From Verrucomicrobiia bacterium (GTDB lineage: Bacteria; Verrucomicrobiota; Verrucomicrobiia; Verrucomicrobiales; Akkermansiaceae), in contig JAUIJD010000014.1 in NCBI GenBank assembly GCA_030431475.1, positions 25,826-89,825 of the forward strand: 64,000 nucleotides of DNA. The letters run 5' to 3'. Below are positions 51,376 to 62,006 of the stretch, one piece after another. Position 1 is the stretch's first letter. Each line of letters opens with the position of its first letter. The notes under the pieces were generated by a model. It did no database searches. It was not told the DNA's origin and saw only the letters and a program-made list of their open reading frames with translations. Both the position numbers and the translations under genes were made by a program.

Positions 51376-53446
51376 AATTCATCCAGAAGTGCGCCTAAGC
51401 CACCTCAACACCTTTAAGGACGAGGAGTCTCTTCTCAAAGCCTTTGTTCCTTCCTTTGATGTGTGCTGGGGAAAACGACGCCACTCGGCGAACACAGAGC
51501 TCTCAATGTATTTTTTGAGTCCTGATCCGCACGCAACTCAGATGTTTGGATTTGAGCACGAAATCGCTCTTTTTGTCGCCAAACACAAAACGCTCGAGGC
51601 TAGGTCGATGCAAGCGGCAGACAATTTAATGAACGACAGTCCTGCAAAGGGTCGAGTGGATCAGACCATATTCTTTCTCATTACATATGCAGGCAACGGA
51701 CGTGAGTGGGCGCGGGATTATGTGGCGCGGAACCCACAATCCAGAATTCCAGTCGTTTTCTTGGCGCATGAGTTGGTGCAGGGCCAGGACGACCCATGGC
51801 TGACAAGGAATATTATCCGCGAACAACTTTTCAGCCGCGACCTCTTTGACTACCAGCTCCCTCTTGACAATGATCTGTATTTCTTCGGCCGCGATCAGAT
51901 TGTAGCAGATCACGTTGACGCCATTCGTAGATCCCAAAATCGAGGGCTCTTCGGACTCCGTAAAACAGGTAAAACATCAATATTGTTTCGATTGAAACGG
52001 CTAATTGAGCGTGAGTCTGTGGGGGCGATGTTCTACTACGACTGCAAGATTCCATCAATCCGAATGTTGCGGTGGTACGAGCTACTAGCAAAAATCACGA
52101 AAGATATTGGTGAACGCTTTGGTGTCAAAGCACCAAGGCACTCAGGCGATCCTCGTCACGCGGCTGAGATATTTATCAAAACGCTGAGTGATTGCCCTGA
52201 AGGGAAAATAGTCACGCTGGTTTTTGACGAAATCGAATATATTTCCCCGATAGCGATTTCCGACAGGCACTGGCAAGATGACTTCGTTCCATTTTGGCAA
52301 ACACTTTGGTCTGCTCAAAGCGAAGTCCGTCGGCTCTCAAACATCATTGTTGGCGTGAATCCCTCGGTTGTTGAAGTTGATGTGATAGGGGGCGTGCAGA
52401 ATCCGATGTTTGGCATTATCAGCCCAAAGTATCTCAGAGGGTTGGATTCGGATGCGACACGGCACATGATCCGAACGATTGGGAAAAAAATGGGCTTAAA
52501 GTTTTCGGTGGAAGCGTGTGATTACCTTTACACGCGATATGGTGGGCATCCATTGCTGACAAGGATGGCATGCAGCAAGATTCATGAGGAGGTCGACGAT
52601 GCGGACCAGAGTCGTCCTGTGGATATTTCGGAAGCGGATCTGGAGGGTCGGGCGGCTAGTAGAGACGAGGAATTGGTCTTTTATTGTAGGCATGTGGTTT
52701 CGGAATTGAAGCGCTTCTATCCTGACGAGTATGAGCTGCTAGAAATGCTTGCCAGTGGCCAAGTGGTTGATGTGATGGATTTCACTCCAGAGCCGGAGTA
52801 TACGCGACATTTGCGTGGGTACGGGTTGCTTAAGGAAAATGAGAATGGGCGACCTGAATTCGCGATTCCGGTAATTGGAAAGCATATTGGGAATGAGCTT
52901 GCTCGGGCAGAAGGTCGGACAATCGCAAAAAAAACAATTCCTGATGATGAACGAGTAAGCTGGGTAAGGAGGCGAGCTGAGTCGATTCTCAAGGAAATGC
53001 GGGAGCTGAGTCGGGTCTTGCGGAAGAAGGGTCTTGAGCCTCTCTTTGAGGGCGGAGAAATTCCCGAGTCGGAACGAGTTGCGACATTGGCGCCTTCTGC
53101 TAACCAGGACCAGTTTATTGCATTCATCAATGTGTGTAATCGATCATTTGTTGAAAGTGTTGAAAAATGCGGGAGATCCCGAAATAAGAAGAAATATTTT
53201 TGGGAGGATGTTAGAACGCTCTATCCGGAGCTTTGGGATGCGCTTCAACGAATTAAGGTATATCGAAACAATGATCTGCATCTCGAATTGAATGCGACCG
53301 TTGAGGGTGAATTGGACAGGTATTTCAGAAAGGATTTGGAGGGCAGAAGAATTCAGCAGGTTGCGGATTGCTGGTTTCTGTTACAGCAGGTTGTGCTCGA
53401 CGAGCTAATGCTAGGAATTCAGTGCGAGATTAACCGCTACTCGTAG
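51368..53446 (+). CDS. STAND/AAA-type ATPase with C-terminal HEPN RNase-like domain, inside the hsd locus
   Basis: A 692-residue protein. Residues 1-165 are an unrecognised domain with core strands (TIFFLITYAGNGREWA; IPVVFLAHEL). Residues 170-410 are a P-loop NTPase: Walker A GLRKTGKT (196-203), Walker B VTLVFDEIE (Asp287, Glu288) and a YGGHPLL motif (391-397) as in STAND and archaeal-type ATPases. A winged-helix-like part covers 440-510. The last 110 residues are all-helical with YRNNDLH (Arg633, His638), the R-x4-H motif of HEPN RNases with the usual polar residue after Arg. There is no ABC signature, so it is not PrrC itself. GC is much lower than the flanks (some lines near 40%), so it is probably acquired. 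The start lies inside the end of hsdS, so expression follows hsdMS. An RNA-cleaving immune role is inference. Confidence 0.8.
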   Translation: MGKIHPEVRLSHLNTFKDEESLLKAFVPSFDVCWGKRRHSANTELSMYFLSPDPHATQMFGFEHEIALFVAKHKTLEARSMQAADNLMNDSPAKGRVDQTIFFLITYAGNGREWARDYVARNPQSRIPVVFLAHELVQGQDDPWLTRNIIREQLFSRDLFDYQLPLDNDLYFFGRDQIVADHVDAIRRSQNRGLFGLRKTGKTSILFRLKRLIERESVGAMFYYDCKIPSIRMLRWYELLAKITKDIGERFGVKAPRHSGDPRHAAEIFIKTLSDCPEGKIVTLVFDEIEYISPIAISDRHWQDDFVPFWQTLWSAQSEVRRLSNIIVGVNPSVVEVDVIGGVQNPMFGIISPKYLRGLDSDATRHMIRTIGKKMGLKFSVEACDYLYTRYGGHPLLTRMACSKIHEEVDDADQSRPVDISEADLEGRAASRDEELVFYCRHVVSELKRFYPDEYELLEMLASGQVVDVMDFTPEPEYTRHLRGYGLLKENENGRPEFAIPVIGKHIGNELARAEGRTIAKKTIPDDERVSWVRRRAESILKEMRELSRVLRKKGLEPLFEGGEIPESERVATLAPSANQDQFIAFINVCNRSFVESVEKCGRSRNKKKYFWEDVRTLYPELWDALQRIKVYRNNDLHLELNATVEGELDRYFRKDLEGRRIQQVADCWFLLQQVVLDELMLGIQCEINRYS

Positions 53447-53482
53447 GGTGGATGCGTTCAACGCAAATGTGATTGTTTGAAG

Positions 53483-53752
53483 GTGAACGAATCAATCATC
53501 GAAGAAGCCGCCCTCGAATGGTTCGGGGAACTGGGCTATGCCCTCGGCCACGGGCCGGAGATGGCTCCGGGTGAAGCGGCGGCGGAGCGGAACTCGTTCG
53601 GGGAGGTGGTGCTGGAAGGCCGCTTGCGCGAGGCGCTGCGGCGCTTGAACCCGGAGGTGCCGGACGAGGCACGGGAGGAAGTTCTGCGCCGGGTGCTGCG
53701 GGTGGACTTGAGCAAAGGGGTTCCTACCTGCAGAATTCATTTCGATTTCTGA
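53483..53752 (+). pseudogene. truncated duplicate of the hsdR 5' end
   Basis: An 89-codon frame from a GTG. Residues up to RRVLRV match the start of HsdR (EEAALEWFGELGY, HGPEMAPGEAAAER), then 14 unrelated residues (DLSKGVPTCRIHFDF region) and a stop. The matching DNA, 53484-53705, is repeated at 55521-55742 without gaps at about 91% identity. It has no nuclease or motor residues, so it is not functional as HsdR. Its stop lies three bases before the deaminase start, so translation of the fragment could feed the deaminase gene. Confidence 0.85.
53484..53705 (+). repeat. direct repeat, left copy (hsdR 5' duplication)
   Basis: 222 bases that align base for base with 55521-55742, offset 2037, about 18 differences over 208 compared. 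Changes are mostly in third codon positions, so the copies have diverged for some time or came from two related hsdR alleles. Confidence 0.85.
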
Positions 53753-53755
53753 ATC

Positions 53756-55237
53756 ATGGCCGCTAAATCCAAGTTCGATCCCCGCAAGATGATGGAGAAG
53801 GCCATCGAGGTGATGCGTGCGTCCATTGCCGAGCAGCGGACGGACGGGAAGCCCAATCCTTTGGTCGGCGCGGTGCTCGTCCGGCCGGATGGCTCCATCG
53901 AGACGGCCTGTCGAGGCGAGTTGCGTGAGGGCAATCATGCGGAGTTCACGCTGTTGGAGCGGAAGTGCGTAGGCGAGAAGTTGGACAGGAGCGTTCTCTT
54001 CGCCACGCTCGAACCGTGCCTCAATCGCAATGAGCCCAAACGTGGCTGCGCCCGGCATATTGTCAGCGCACGGATCAAGGAAGTGTGGGTGGGTATTGAG
54101 GACGACAACCCGACGGTGGCGGGCAAAGGGATCGAGCATCTCCGCCAGCACGGAGTCACCGTTCACATGTTTGATCGCGACCTTCAGGAGATCATTCTTG
54201 CGGAAAACCAGACCTTCTTCGAGTGGGCCAGAAAGCAGACCGGCAAGCCGGAGCCGGAGCCCATCAAACTCTCGAAGTATGAGGATACCATCGACGCCGT
54301 CGCGCTTGGGGACCTGTCCGACCAAGCGCTCGAGCGTTACCGGTCGAAGGCAGGGATCGAGCCGGCCGCGGACTCTGCGGAGTTTGCCCGCTTGTTGCGG
54401 CAGCAGGGTCTGATCACCGGGGAGGGCGAGGCTGCCACGCCGACTGGTTTTGGATTTCTCCTCTTCGGCAAGCGACCGAGAAACGCCGTGCCGCAGGCAG
54501 GCGTGCTGGCCCGAGCGGAACTTGCGGACGGGAAGACATCGCGGGCGGAATTCGGTCAAGCCATGGTACTTATTCCCGGTCAGCTCGAGGAGTGGTTGAA
54601 CAAGACTTTGCCGAGCACCCTCGACCGGAGCCGCATGGAGCGGCGCGAGCAAGTGGACCTCCCCTTTGAGATGATTCGCGAAGCGGTCGTCAACGCACTA
54701 ATCCATCGCGACTACGACATCACCGGGCAGAAGTGCCAGCTGATCGTGAATGCCGACACCATCAAGATCAAAAGTCCTGGCGGTCCGATTGCTCCGATCA
54801 CCCTTGAACAGATGCAGGCATTCTCAGCTCCGATGAAGAGTCGGAATCCGGTTCTGCACTATGTGTTTGCCCGGATGGGGCTGGCGGAGGAACAGGGCTT
54901 TGGCCTGACCAGCCTAAAGGAGCAAGCCGAGGAACTCAGGCTCCCATTGCCGAGCTTTACCATGGAAGGGGACTCCCTCGTGCTGACGATTTATCGGAGC
55001 AGGAGAGCTGCGATCGCCTCCCTCGGAAAGGATCTCGCGGAGAATCTGAGCAAGGCGGAACGGGCTGGATGGGAGTGGCTGGTGACGCGCGAAGCGACAA
55101 CTTCGAGCGAGTATTCCGAAGCGCTAAACCTGGCCTATCGGACGGCGATGAACCATCTGAAGCGGTTTCAAGACCTTGGACTTTTGGAAAAGGTGGGGGC
55201 TGGACGCTCGACCGAATACCGGATCCTCCGATCATGA
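53756..55237 (+). CDS. RibD-like deaminase fused to RecG-C-type HATPase and winged helix
   Basis: A 493-residue protein. Residues 10-150 are a zinc deaminase of the RibD/CMP-dCMP group: PNPLVGAVLVRPDGS, HAEFTLLERK (His61, Glu63), TLEPCLNRNEPKRGC (Cys88, Cys98) and GIEDDNPTVAGKGIEHL. Residues 175-300 match the middle region of RecG-C-like ATP-binding proteins (ATPTGFGFLLFGKRPRNAVP). Residues 300-400 are a GHKL-type HATPase_c_4 domain (REAVVNALIHRDYDITGQ; LAEEQGFGLTSLKEQAEEL), then a C-terminal winged helix (YRTAMNHLKRFQDLGLLEKV). Proteins of this kind usually have an AlbA_2/Schlafen domain in front; here a deaminase is in that place. It sits between direct repeats in the hsd locus. Nucleotide or nucleic-acid deamination in defence is inference. 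Confidence 0.8.
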   Translation: MAAKSKFDPRKMMEKAIEVMRASIAEQRTDGKPNPLVGAVLVRPDGSIETACRGELREGNHAEFTLLERKCVGEKLDRSVLFATLEPCLNRNEPKRGCARHIVSARIKEVWVGIEDDNPTVAGKGIEHLRQHGVTVHMFDRDLQEIILAENQTFFEWARKQTGKPEPEPIKLSKYEDTIDAVALGDLSDQALERYRSKAGIEPAADSAEFARLLRQQGLITGEGEAATPTGFGFLLFGKRPRNAVPQAGVLARAELADGKTSRAEFGQAMVLIPGQLEEWLNKTLPSTLDRSRMERREQVDLPFEMIREAVVNALIHRDYDITGQKCQLIVNADTIKIKSPGGPIAPITLEQMQAFSAPMKSRNPVLHYVFARMGLAEEQGFGLTSLKEQAEELRLPLPSFTMEGDSLVLTIYRSRRAAIASLGKDLAENLSKAERAGWEWLVTREATTSSEYSEALNLAYRTAMNHLKRFQDLGLLEKVGAGRSTEYRILRS

Positions 55238-55260
55238 TTGCTGCCCGTTTACTGCCAATG

Positions 55261-55281
55261 ATCCTGCCAAAATGGCAGGAT
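55261..55281. repeat. hairpin ATCCTGCCA-AAA-TGGCAGGAT
   Basis: A perfect 9-bp stem with an AAA loop, 23 bases after the deaminase stop. The core CCTGCCAAAATGGCAGG is identical to that of the next hairpin. It may end transcription or be a binding site. Confidence 0.75.
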
Positions 55282-55322
55282 CAAGGTGCCTGGAGCTTGG
55301 CGGGGGGAGAATCCTGCCAAAT

Positions 55323-55343
55323 TTCCTGCCAAAATGGCAGGAA
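55323..55343. repeat. hairpin TTCCTGCCA-AAA-TGGCAGGAA
   Basis: A second perfect 9-bp stem with the same AAA loop and the same 17-base core as the one at 55261. A half-copy (ATCCTGCCAAATT) lies just before it at 55311-55323. Confidence 0.75.
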
Positions 55344-55382
55344 GCGGTCAGGCAGTCTATCGAAGCCTCGCCAGACTGCCGC

Positions 55383-55470
55383 TCCCACCGGGGCCTCGCC
55401 ACGCTCGGCTTGCCGCTTGCCTTCGGGGCGTAGCGTCTTGGCTGCCGAGCGTGGCGAGGCCCCGGTGGGA
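55383..55470. repeat. 27-bp perfect inverted repeat with 34-base loop
   Basis: Bases 55383-55409 are the exact reverse complement of 55444-55470. The 88-base unit has no coding content and lies 46 bases before hsdR. Size and structure fit a small non-autonomous repeat or a very strong terminator. No target-site duplication was identified. Confidence 0.75.
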
Positions 55471-55516
55471 CTACAATGCAAAAATCAGTCCGGAGGGTCC
55501 AAGTGGGAAGTGGCGC

Positions 55517-58668
<3,152 letters not shown>

Positions 58669-58733
58669 GGAAACAAGGCGGAGCCAGGATGGCTCCGGGA
58701 CGGCCCCGACTTCGCCGAGGCTACGGCGGGCAA

Positions 58734-58754
58734 GCTGCGGCTGGAAGCCGCAGC
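58734..58754. terminator. hairpin between hsdR and the convergent phosphatase gene
   Basis: GCTGCGGCT, loop GGA, AGCCGCAGC: a perfect 9-bp stem in the 90-base gap between convergent genes. A smaller stem (GGAGCC, five bases, GGCTCC) is at 58680-58696. Neither has a T-run. Confidence 0.5.
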
Positions 58755-58758
58755 CACC

Positions 58759-59652
58759 TCACGGCGCCGGCCACGAGACCCGCGCCCAGACCGGGTAGTG
58801 GTCGGAGGGCTGCTCCTTCCTCGATGGCGCGAGGTGGATGCCGGCGGCGTGGAAGTCGGCGCCCTTCGACACGAGGATGTGGTCGACCTTGGCCCAGCCG
58901 TCGGATTCGCCGGACCAGAAGTGCAGGGTGCGGCGATCCTTTTCCCCCTGGTGCAGGATCCGGTAGGGATCCTCGAGGCCCTGTTCGATGAAGTGCTCGA
59001 CGGCCGGGTTGCCCTCGGTGGCGTTGAAGTCGCCGAGGAGGACGACGGGATCGTCGGCGTGGCGCCGGTCTGCGATGCGCTCGGCGATCAGGCGCGCGGA
59101 TTGCTCCCGGGATCCCTGGTGGCGGTGGTCGAAGTGGGTGTTGAAGACGTAAAACGAGCGGCCGCTGGCGCGGTCGGTGAGGCGCAGCCAGGTGGTGCAG
59201 CGGACGACCGAGTTGCCCCAGGTCCTGGAGCCGGCGCGCTCCGGGAAATCGGAGAGCCAGAAGGTGCCGCGTTCCTGCGGGTCGGGTTCGAAACGGTCGG
59301 CCTTGTAGAAGATCGCGGCGTACTCGCCGGCGCGGTCGCCGTCGTCGCGGCCGACGCCGTGGAAGGCGTAGCCGGGCAGCGAGGCACGCAGGTCGGCGGC
59401 CTGCCCGTGAAGCGCCTCCTGCACCCCCATCACGTCGGGATCGAGGTGGCGGACCGTGCGCACCACCCGGTCGATGCGGTTCGGCCAGGCGCGCCAGCCG
59501 CGGTCCTGATCGCCTTCGTAGCGGATGTTGAAGCTGCACAGCGAGAGCGTGAGGCCCCCATCGGTGCGGACGGCGACGGCCCGGGGAGCTTCCTTTTCCC
59601 GGCAGCCCGCGAGGGCGAGGACGAGCAGGGCGGGGAGGACGAGCCGGCTCAT
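58759..59652 (-). CDS. endonuclease/exonuclease/phosphatase family lipoprotein
   Basis: A 297-residue lipoprotein: MSRLVLPALLVLALAGC has a lipobox (LAGC). The mature domain is the Mg-dependent EEP fold: LCSFNIRYEGD (Asn), VMGVQEALHGQ (metal Glu), YVFNTHFDHRHQGSRE (His/Asp), VVLLGDFNATEGNPAV (Asp, Asn) and SDHYPVWARV (Asp-His pair). Members cleave phosphodiester or phosphomonoester bonds in DNA, lipids or sugars; cell-surface location suggests an extracellular substrate. The ATG overlaps the stop of the PpiC gene by four bases. Confidence 0.9.
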   Translation of the reverse strand: MSRLVLPALLVLALAGCREKEAPRAVAVRTDGGLTLSLCSFNIRYEGDQDRGWRAWPNRIDRVVRTVRHLDPDVMGVQEALHGQAADLRASLPGYAFHGVGRDDGDRAGEYAAIFYKADRFEPDPQERGTFWLSDFPERAGSRTWGNSVVRCTTWLRLTDRASGRSFYVFNTHFDHRHQGSREQSARLIAERIADRRHADDPVVLLGDFNATEGNPAVEHFIEQGLEDPYRILHQGEKDRRTLHFWSGESDGWAKVDHILVSKGADFHAAGIHLAPSRKEQPSDHYPVWARVSWPAP

Positions 59653-60716
59653 TCGCTCGGGATCATGTCGGTGAAGACGTGGACGGTGATCGCGTCGGGA
59701 TCCTCGCGCAGCGCCTTGCGGAGTTGCGGGACCATTTCGATGCGGCGGGCGCTCTCGAGCGCCGCCACGACTTCGTCGCGCGCGTCCTCGAAGGTGCGCG
59801 CTTCGGCCGGCCGGGTGTCGGTGACCTCGACCAGGTGCCAGCCGATCTTGGTCCGCAGCAGGCGTCGCTCGCCCTGGGACATGGCGAAGAGCGGCTCGCC
59901 GAAGTCGGCCGGCAGGCGGGACTCGGTCATCCACCCGAGGTCGCCGCCGGAGGCCTTGCTGCGGGTGTCCTCGCTGAGGTCGGCGACGAGCTGGTCGAAG
60001 CTCCGGGAGCCGGCGTTCCATTCATCGAGCGCCTTGCGCAGCGTTGCCTCGGCCTCGTCGGATTCGCGGTTGAGCGTGGCGAGAAAGACGTGGCGGGCGC
60101 GGACGCGCGGCGGGAAGTCGAAGCGGCGGTGGTGTTTCTCGAACCACGAGCGGGCCTCTTCCTCGGTGACCGCGATGTGCTCGGCGAGCTGGTCCTCGAT
60201 GTATTTTTCCTGCTGCAACCGGGCGGCGAGTCGGAAGCGGAGTTCCTGTTCGCTGTCGATGCCTTCGGCGGCGAGTTCGGTCTTCATCTCCTCGCGGTTG
60301 GCGAAGCGGGAGGCGAGGCGTTTCACGGCGGCGTCGATCTCCTCGTCGGACACCGCGTACTCCTCTTGCCGGTACTGCAGCTCCTCGCGCAGCAGGCCGT
60401 GGTCGACGAGTTCGTTGAGTGCGGCGAGGCGCTCGGTGCGGCGCTGCTCGGGAGTGAGGTCCTCGAGGCGTTTGCCCCGGAGCCAGAGGCTCTCGATGGT
60501 CGCGCGCTCGACCTGGGAGAGGTAGATCGGGCGTCCGCCGATGGTCGCGACCACCCCACGCTCGCGGGCGGCCGACTGGGCTTCGGGGCTGTCCGGCCGG
60601 CTGCGCTGGATGCGCTGGTGCACCGGGCCGTGGAAAAGAAACAGGTCGCCCGCGAGGTAGAGCAGCCCGATCGAGTAGATCGCGACGCGGAGGGTGAATT
60701 TCTTCGACGGCTGCAC
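59649..60716 (-). CDS. SurA/PpiC-type peptidyl-prolyl isomerase, membrane-anchored
   Basis: A 355-residue protein with one N-terminal membrane segment (VAIYSIGLLYLAGDLFLF), then a SurA-type helical domain (ALNELVDHGLLREELQYRQE; MKTELAAEGIDSEQELRFRL) and a parvulin domain from about residue 205 (VRARHVFLATLNRESDEAEA; ASGGDLGWMTESRLP; LLRTKIGWHLVEVTDTRPAE). It should help exported proteins fold outside the cytoplasm. It is translationally coupled to the phosphatase lipoprotein downstream, which may be one of its clients, though this is a guess. Confidence 0.9.
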   Translation of the reverse strand: MQPSKKFTLRVAIYSIGLLYLAGDLFLFHGPVHQRIQRSRPDSPEAQSAARERGVVATIGGRPIYLSQVERATIESLWLRGKRLEDLTPEQRRTERLAALNELVDHGLLREELQYRQEEYAVSDEEIDAAVKRLASRFANREEMKTELAAEGIDSEQELRFRLAARLQQEKYIEDQLAEHIAVTEEEARSWFEKHHRRFDFPPRVRARHVFLATLNRESDEAEATLRKALDEWNAGSRSFDQLVADLSEDTRSKASGGDLGWMTESRLPADFGEPLFAMSQGERRLLRTKIGWHLVEVTDTRPAEARTFEDARDEVVAALESARRIEMVPQLRKALREDPDAITVHVFTDMIPSE

Positions 60717-60743
60717 GGGTGGGGGAGGCTTACGCGGGGACGG

Positions 60744-61910
60744 TCACCGAATTTCCACCGAAGCTCCGGGCCGGACGAAGTCGGGCACGCGCATCGCGTC
60801 CCAGTTGGCCATGCGGATGCAGCCGGCGCTGCGCGAGCGGCCGATGGTCTGCGGGCTCGAAGTCCCGTGGATGCCGATGCCCGAGACGCTGAGGCCCATC
60901 CAGATCACGCCGACCGGGCTGTTCGGGCCGGGCGGGATGTTGATGGCGTTGTTGCTGCGGCCCTTGCCGTCGAGCAGCGACTGGTCGTAGCGCCACACCG
61001 GCAGCTGGACCGCGTTGCGCATTTCCCACAGTCCGTACTTGATGAAGCGCTCCTGGCCGGGGGTGATCGGGAAGGCGGCGATGAGCGAGCGGTTGGCCTT
61101 CACCTGCACGGGGCCGTCGGGATTCTCGCCAACGACCAGCGCGGTCGGCGCGTTCTCGTAGATGCGGGCCTGGTTGACCTTGGTGTCGATCACGACGTGG
61201 CGTTTCGCCAGCAACGGCTCGGTTTCGTAGCGCGCGCCGGTGAGATTCTCGACGAGGAAGGGCTTCACGTTGGGGACGATGAGCGACTTCCTCGGGGCGA
61301 GGCCGTAGACGGGCTTGGAGCCGTTGATCTCGACCAGGAACTCGACGTCGGTGTGGTAGCGCTCCGACATGTATTCGCCGTAGCTGCGGTAGCTCATGCG
61401 CTTGGCCGAGGCCTGCTGCGAGCGCTTGTAGGAGAGCTTGGTGTTGACCCACTTGGTGGCGCTGGTCGGGACGATGGCGGTGGCGAAGGGATTCGGTACC
61501 GCCTTGCGGGCGGCGGCCATCACCGGGCCGAGGTCGTCGACGGGATGGCCGTGGACCTCGTTCCAGGCATTCACCGCGAGAATCGTGAAGCGGCCCGGCT
61601 TGCCGTCGATCACCCCCGGACCGAAGTGCTGCTCGTCGAGGAAGATCTGGAGGCGCACCGCGTCCTCGCCGGTCGGCAGGTGGTCGATGTCCGGCGAGTC
61701 GGAGCGGGGGTTCTTCTTCGGCTCGGGCAGCGTGACCTCGCCGGGTGGCAGCGGCTTGGCCTCGCGCGCCGGCGGGGTGGGATCGACCGGGGCGATCCCG
61801 GCATCGGGCGTGATGTCCGACGGATCGACCGGCAGGGCGCGCGGGGTCTCGGCGCCGAGCCAGAGGGCGAGGCCGAAGAGCGGAAGGGCGATGCGGGCGA
61901 GGAGAGGCAT
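60744..61910 (-). CDS. L,D-transpeptidase (YkuD family), exported
   Basis: A 388-residue exported protein with a signal peptide (MPLLARIALPLFGLALWLGA) and a Pro-rich linker (residues 22-75). A peptidoglycan-binding-like helical part follows (RLQIFLDEQHFGPGVIDGKP), and the YkuD catalytic domain is at the C-terminus: GIHGTSSPQTIGRSRSAGCI, with catalytic Cys at about 364 in the HG...S..GC pattern. Such enzymes form 3-3 peptidoglycan cross-links or attach proteins to the wall. It lies 27 bases upstream of the PpiC gene on the same strand and is divergent from the ThuA-like gene. Confidence 0.92.
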   Translation of the reverse strand: MPLLARIALPLFGLALWLGAETPRALPVDPSDITPDAGIAPVDPTPPAREAKPLPPGEVTLPEPKKNPRSDSPDIDHLPTGEDAVRLQIFLDEQHFGPGVIDGKPGRFTILAVNAWNEVHGHPVDDLGPVMAAARKAVPNPFATAIVPTSATKWVNTKLSYKRSQQASAKRMSYRSYGEYMSERYHTDVEFLVEINGSKPVYGLAPRKSLIVPNVKPFLVENLTGARYETEPLLAKRHVVIDTKVNQARIYENAPTALVVGENPDGPVQVKANRSLIAAFPITPGQERFIKYGLWEMRNAVQLPVWRYDQSLLDGKGRSNNAINIPPGPNSPVGVIWMGLSVSGIGIHGTSSPQTIGRSRSAGCIRMANWDAMRVPDFVRPGASVEIR

Positions 61911-62006
61911 GGCGGCGGAAAACTGTCACCATGCCCAGCGCCTGTCAGGTCGATTCCTGTGTCAGAAAGAACTCGTCGCGGCGGACGGTATGGGCCAGAC
62001 ATCATC

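Noticed and set aside
55272..55290. TGGCAGGATCAAGGTGC considered as a sigma-54 promoter
   Set aside because: The GG and GC elements are two bases too far apart for the -24/-12 consensus, and the TGGCAGG is fully explained by the hairpin.
55261..55343. Two hairpins considered as a short CRISPR-like array
   Set aside because: Only two palindromic units with unequal surroundings and no spacer pattern or cas genes.
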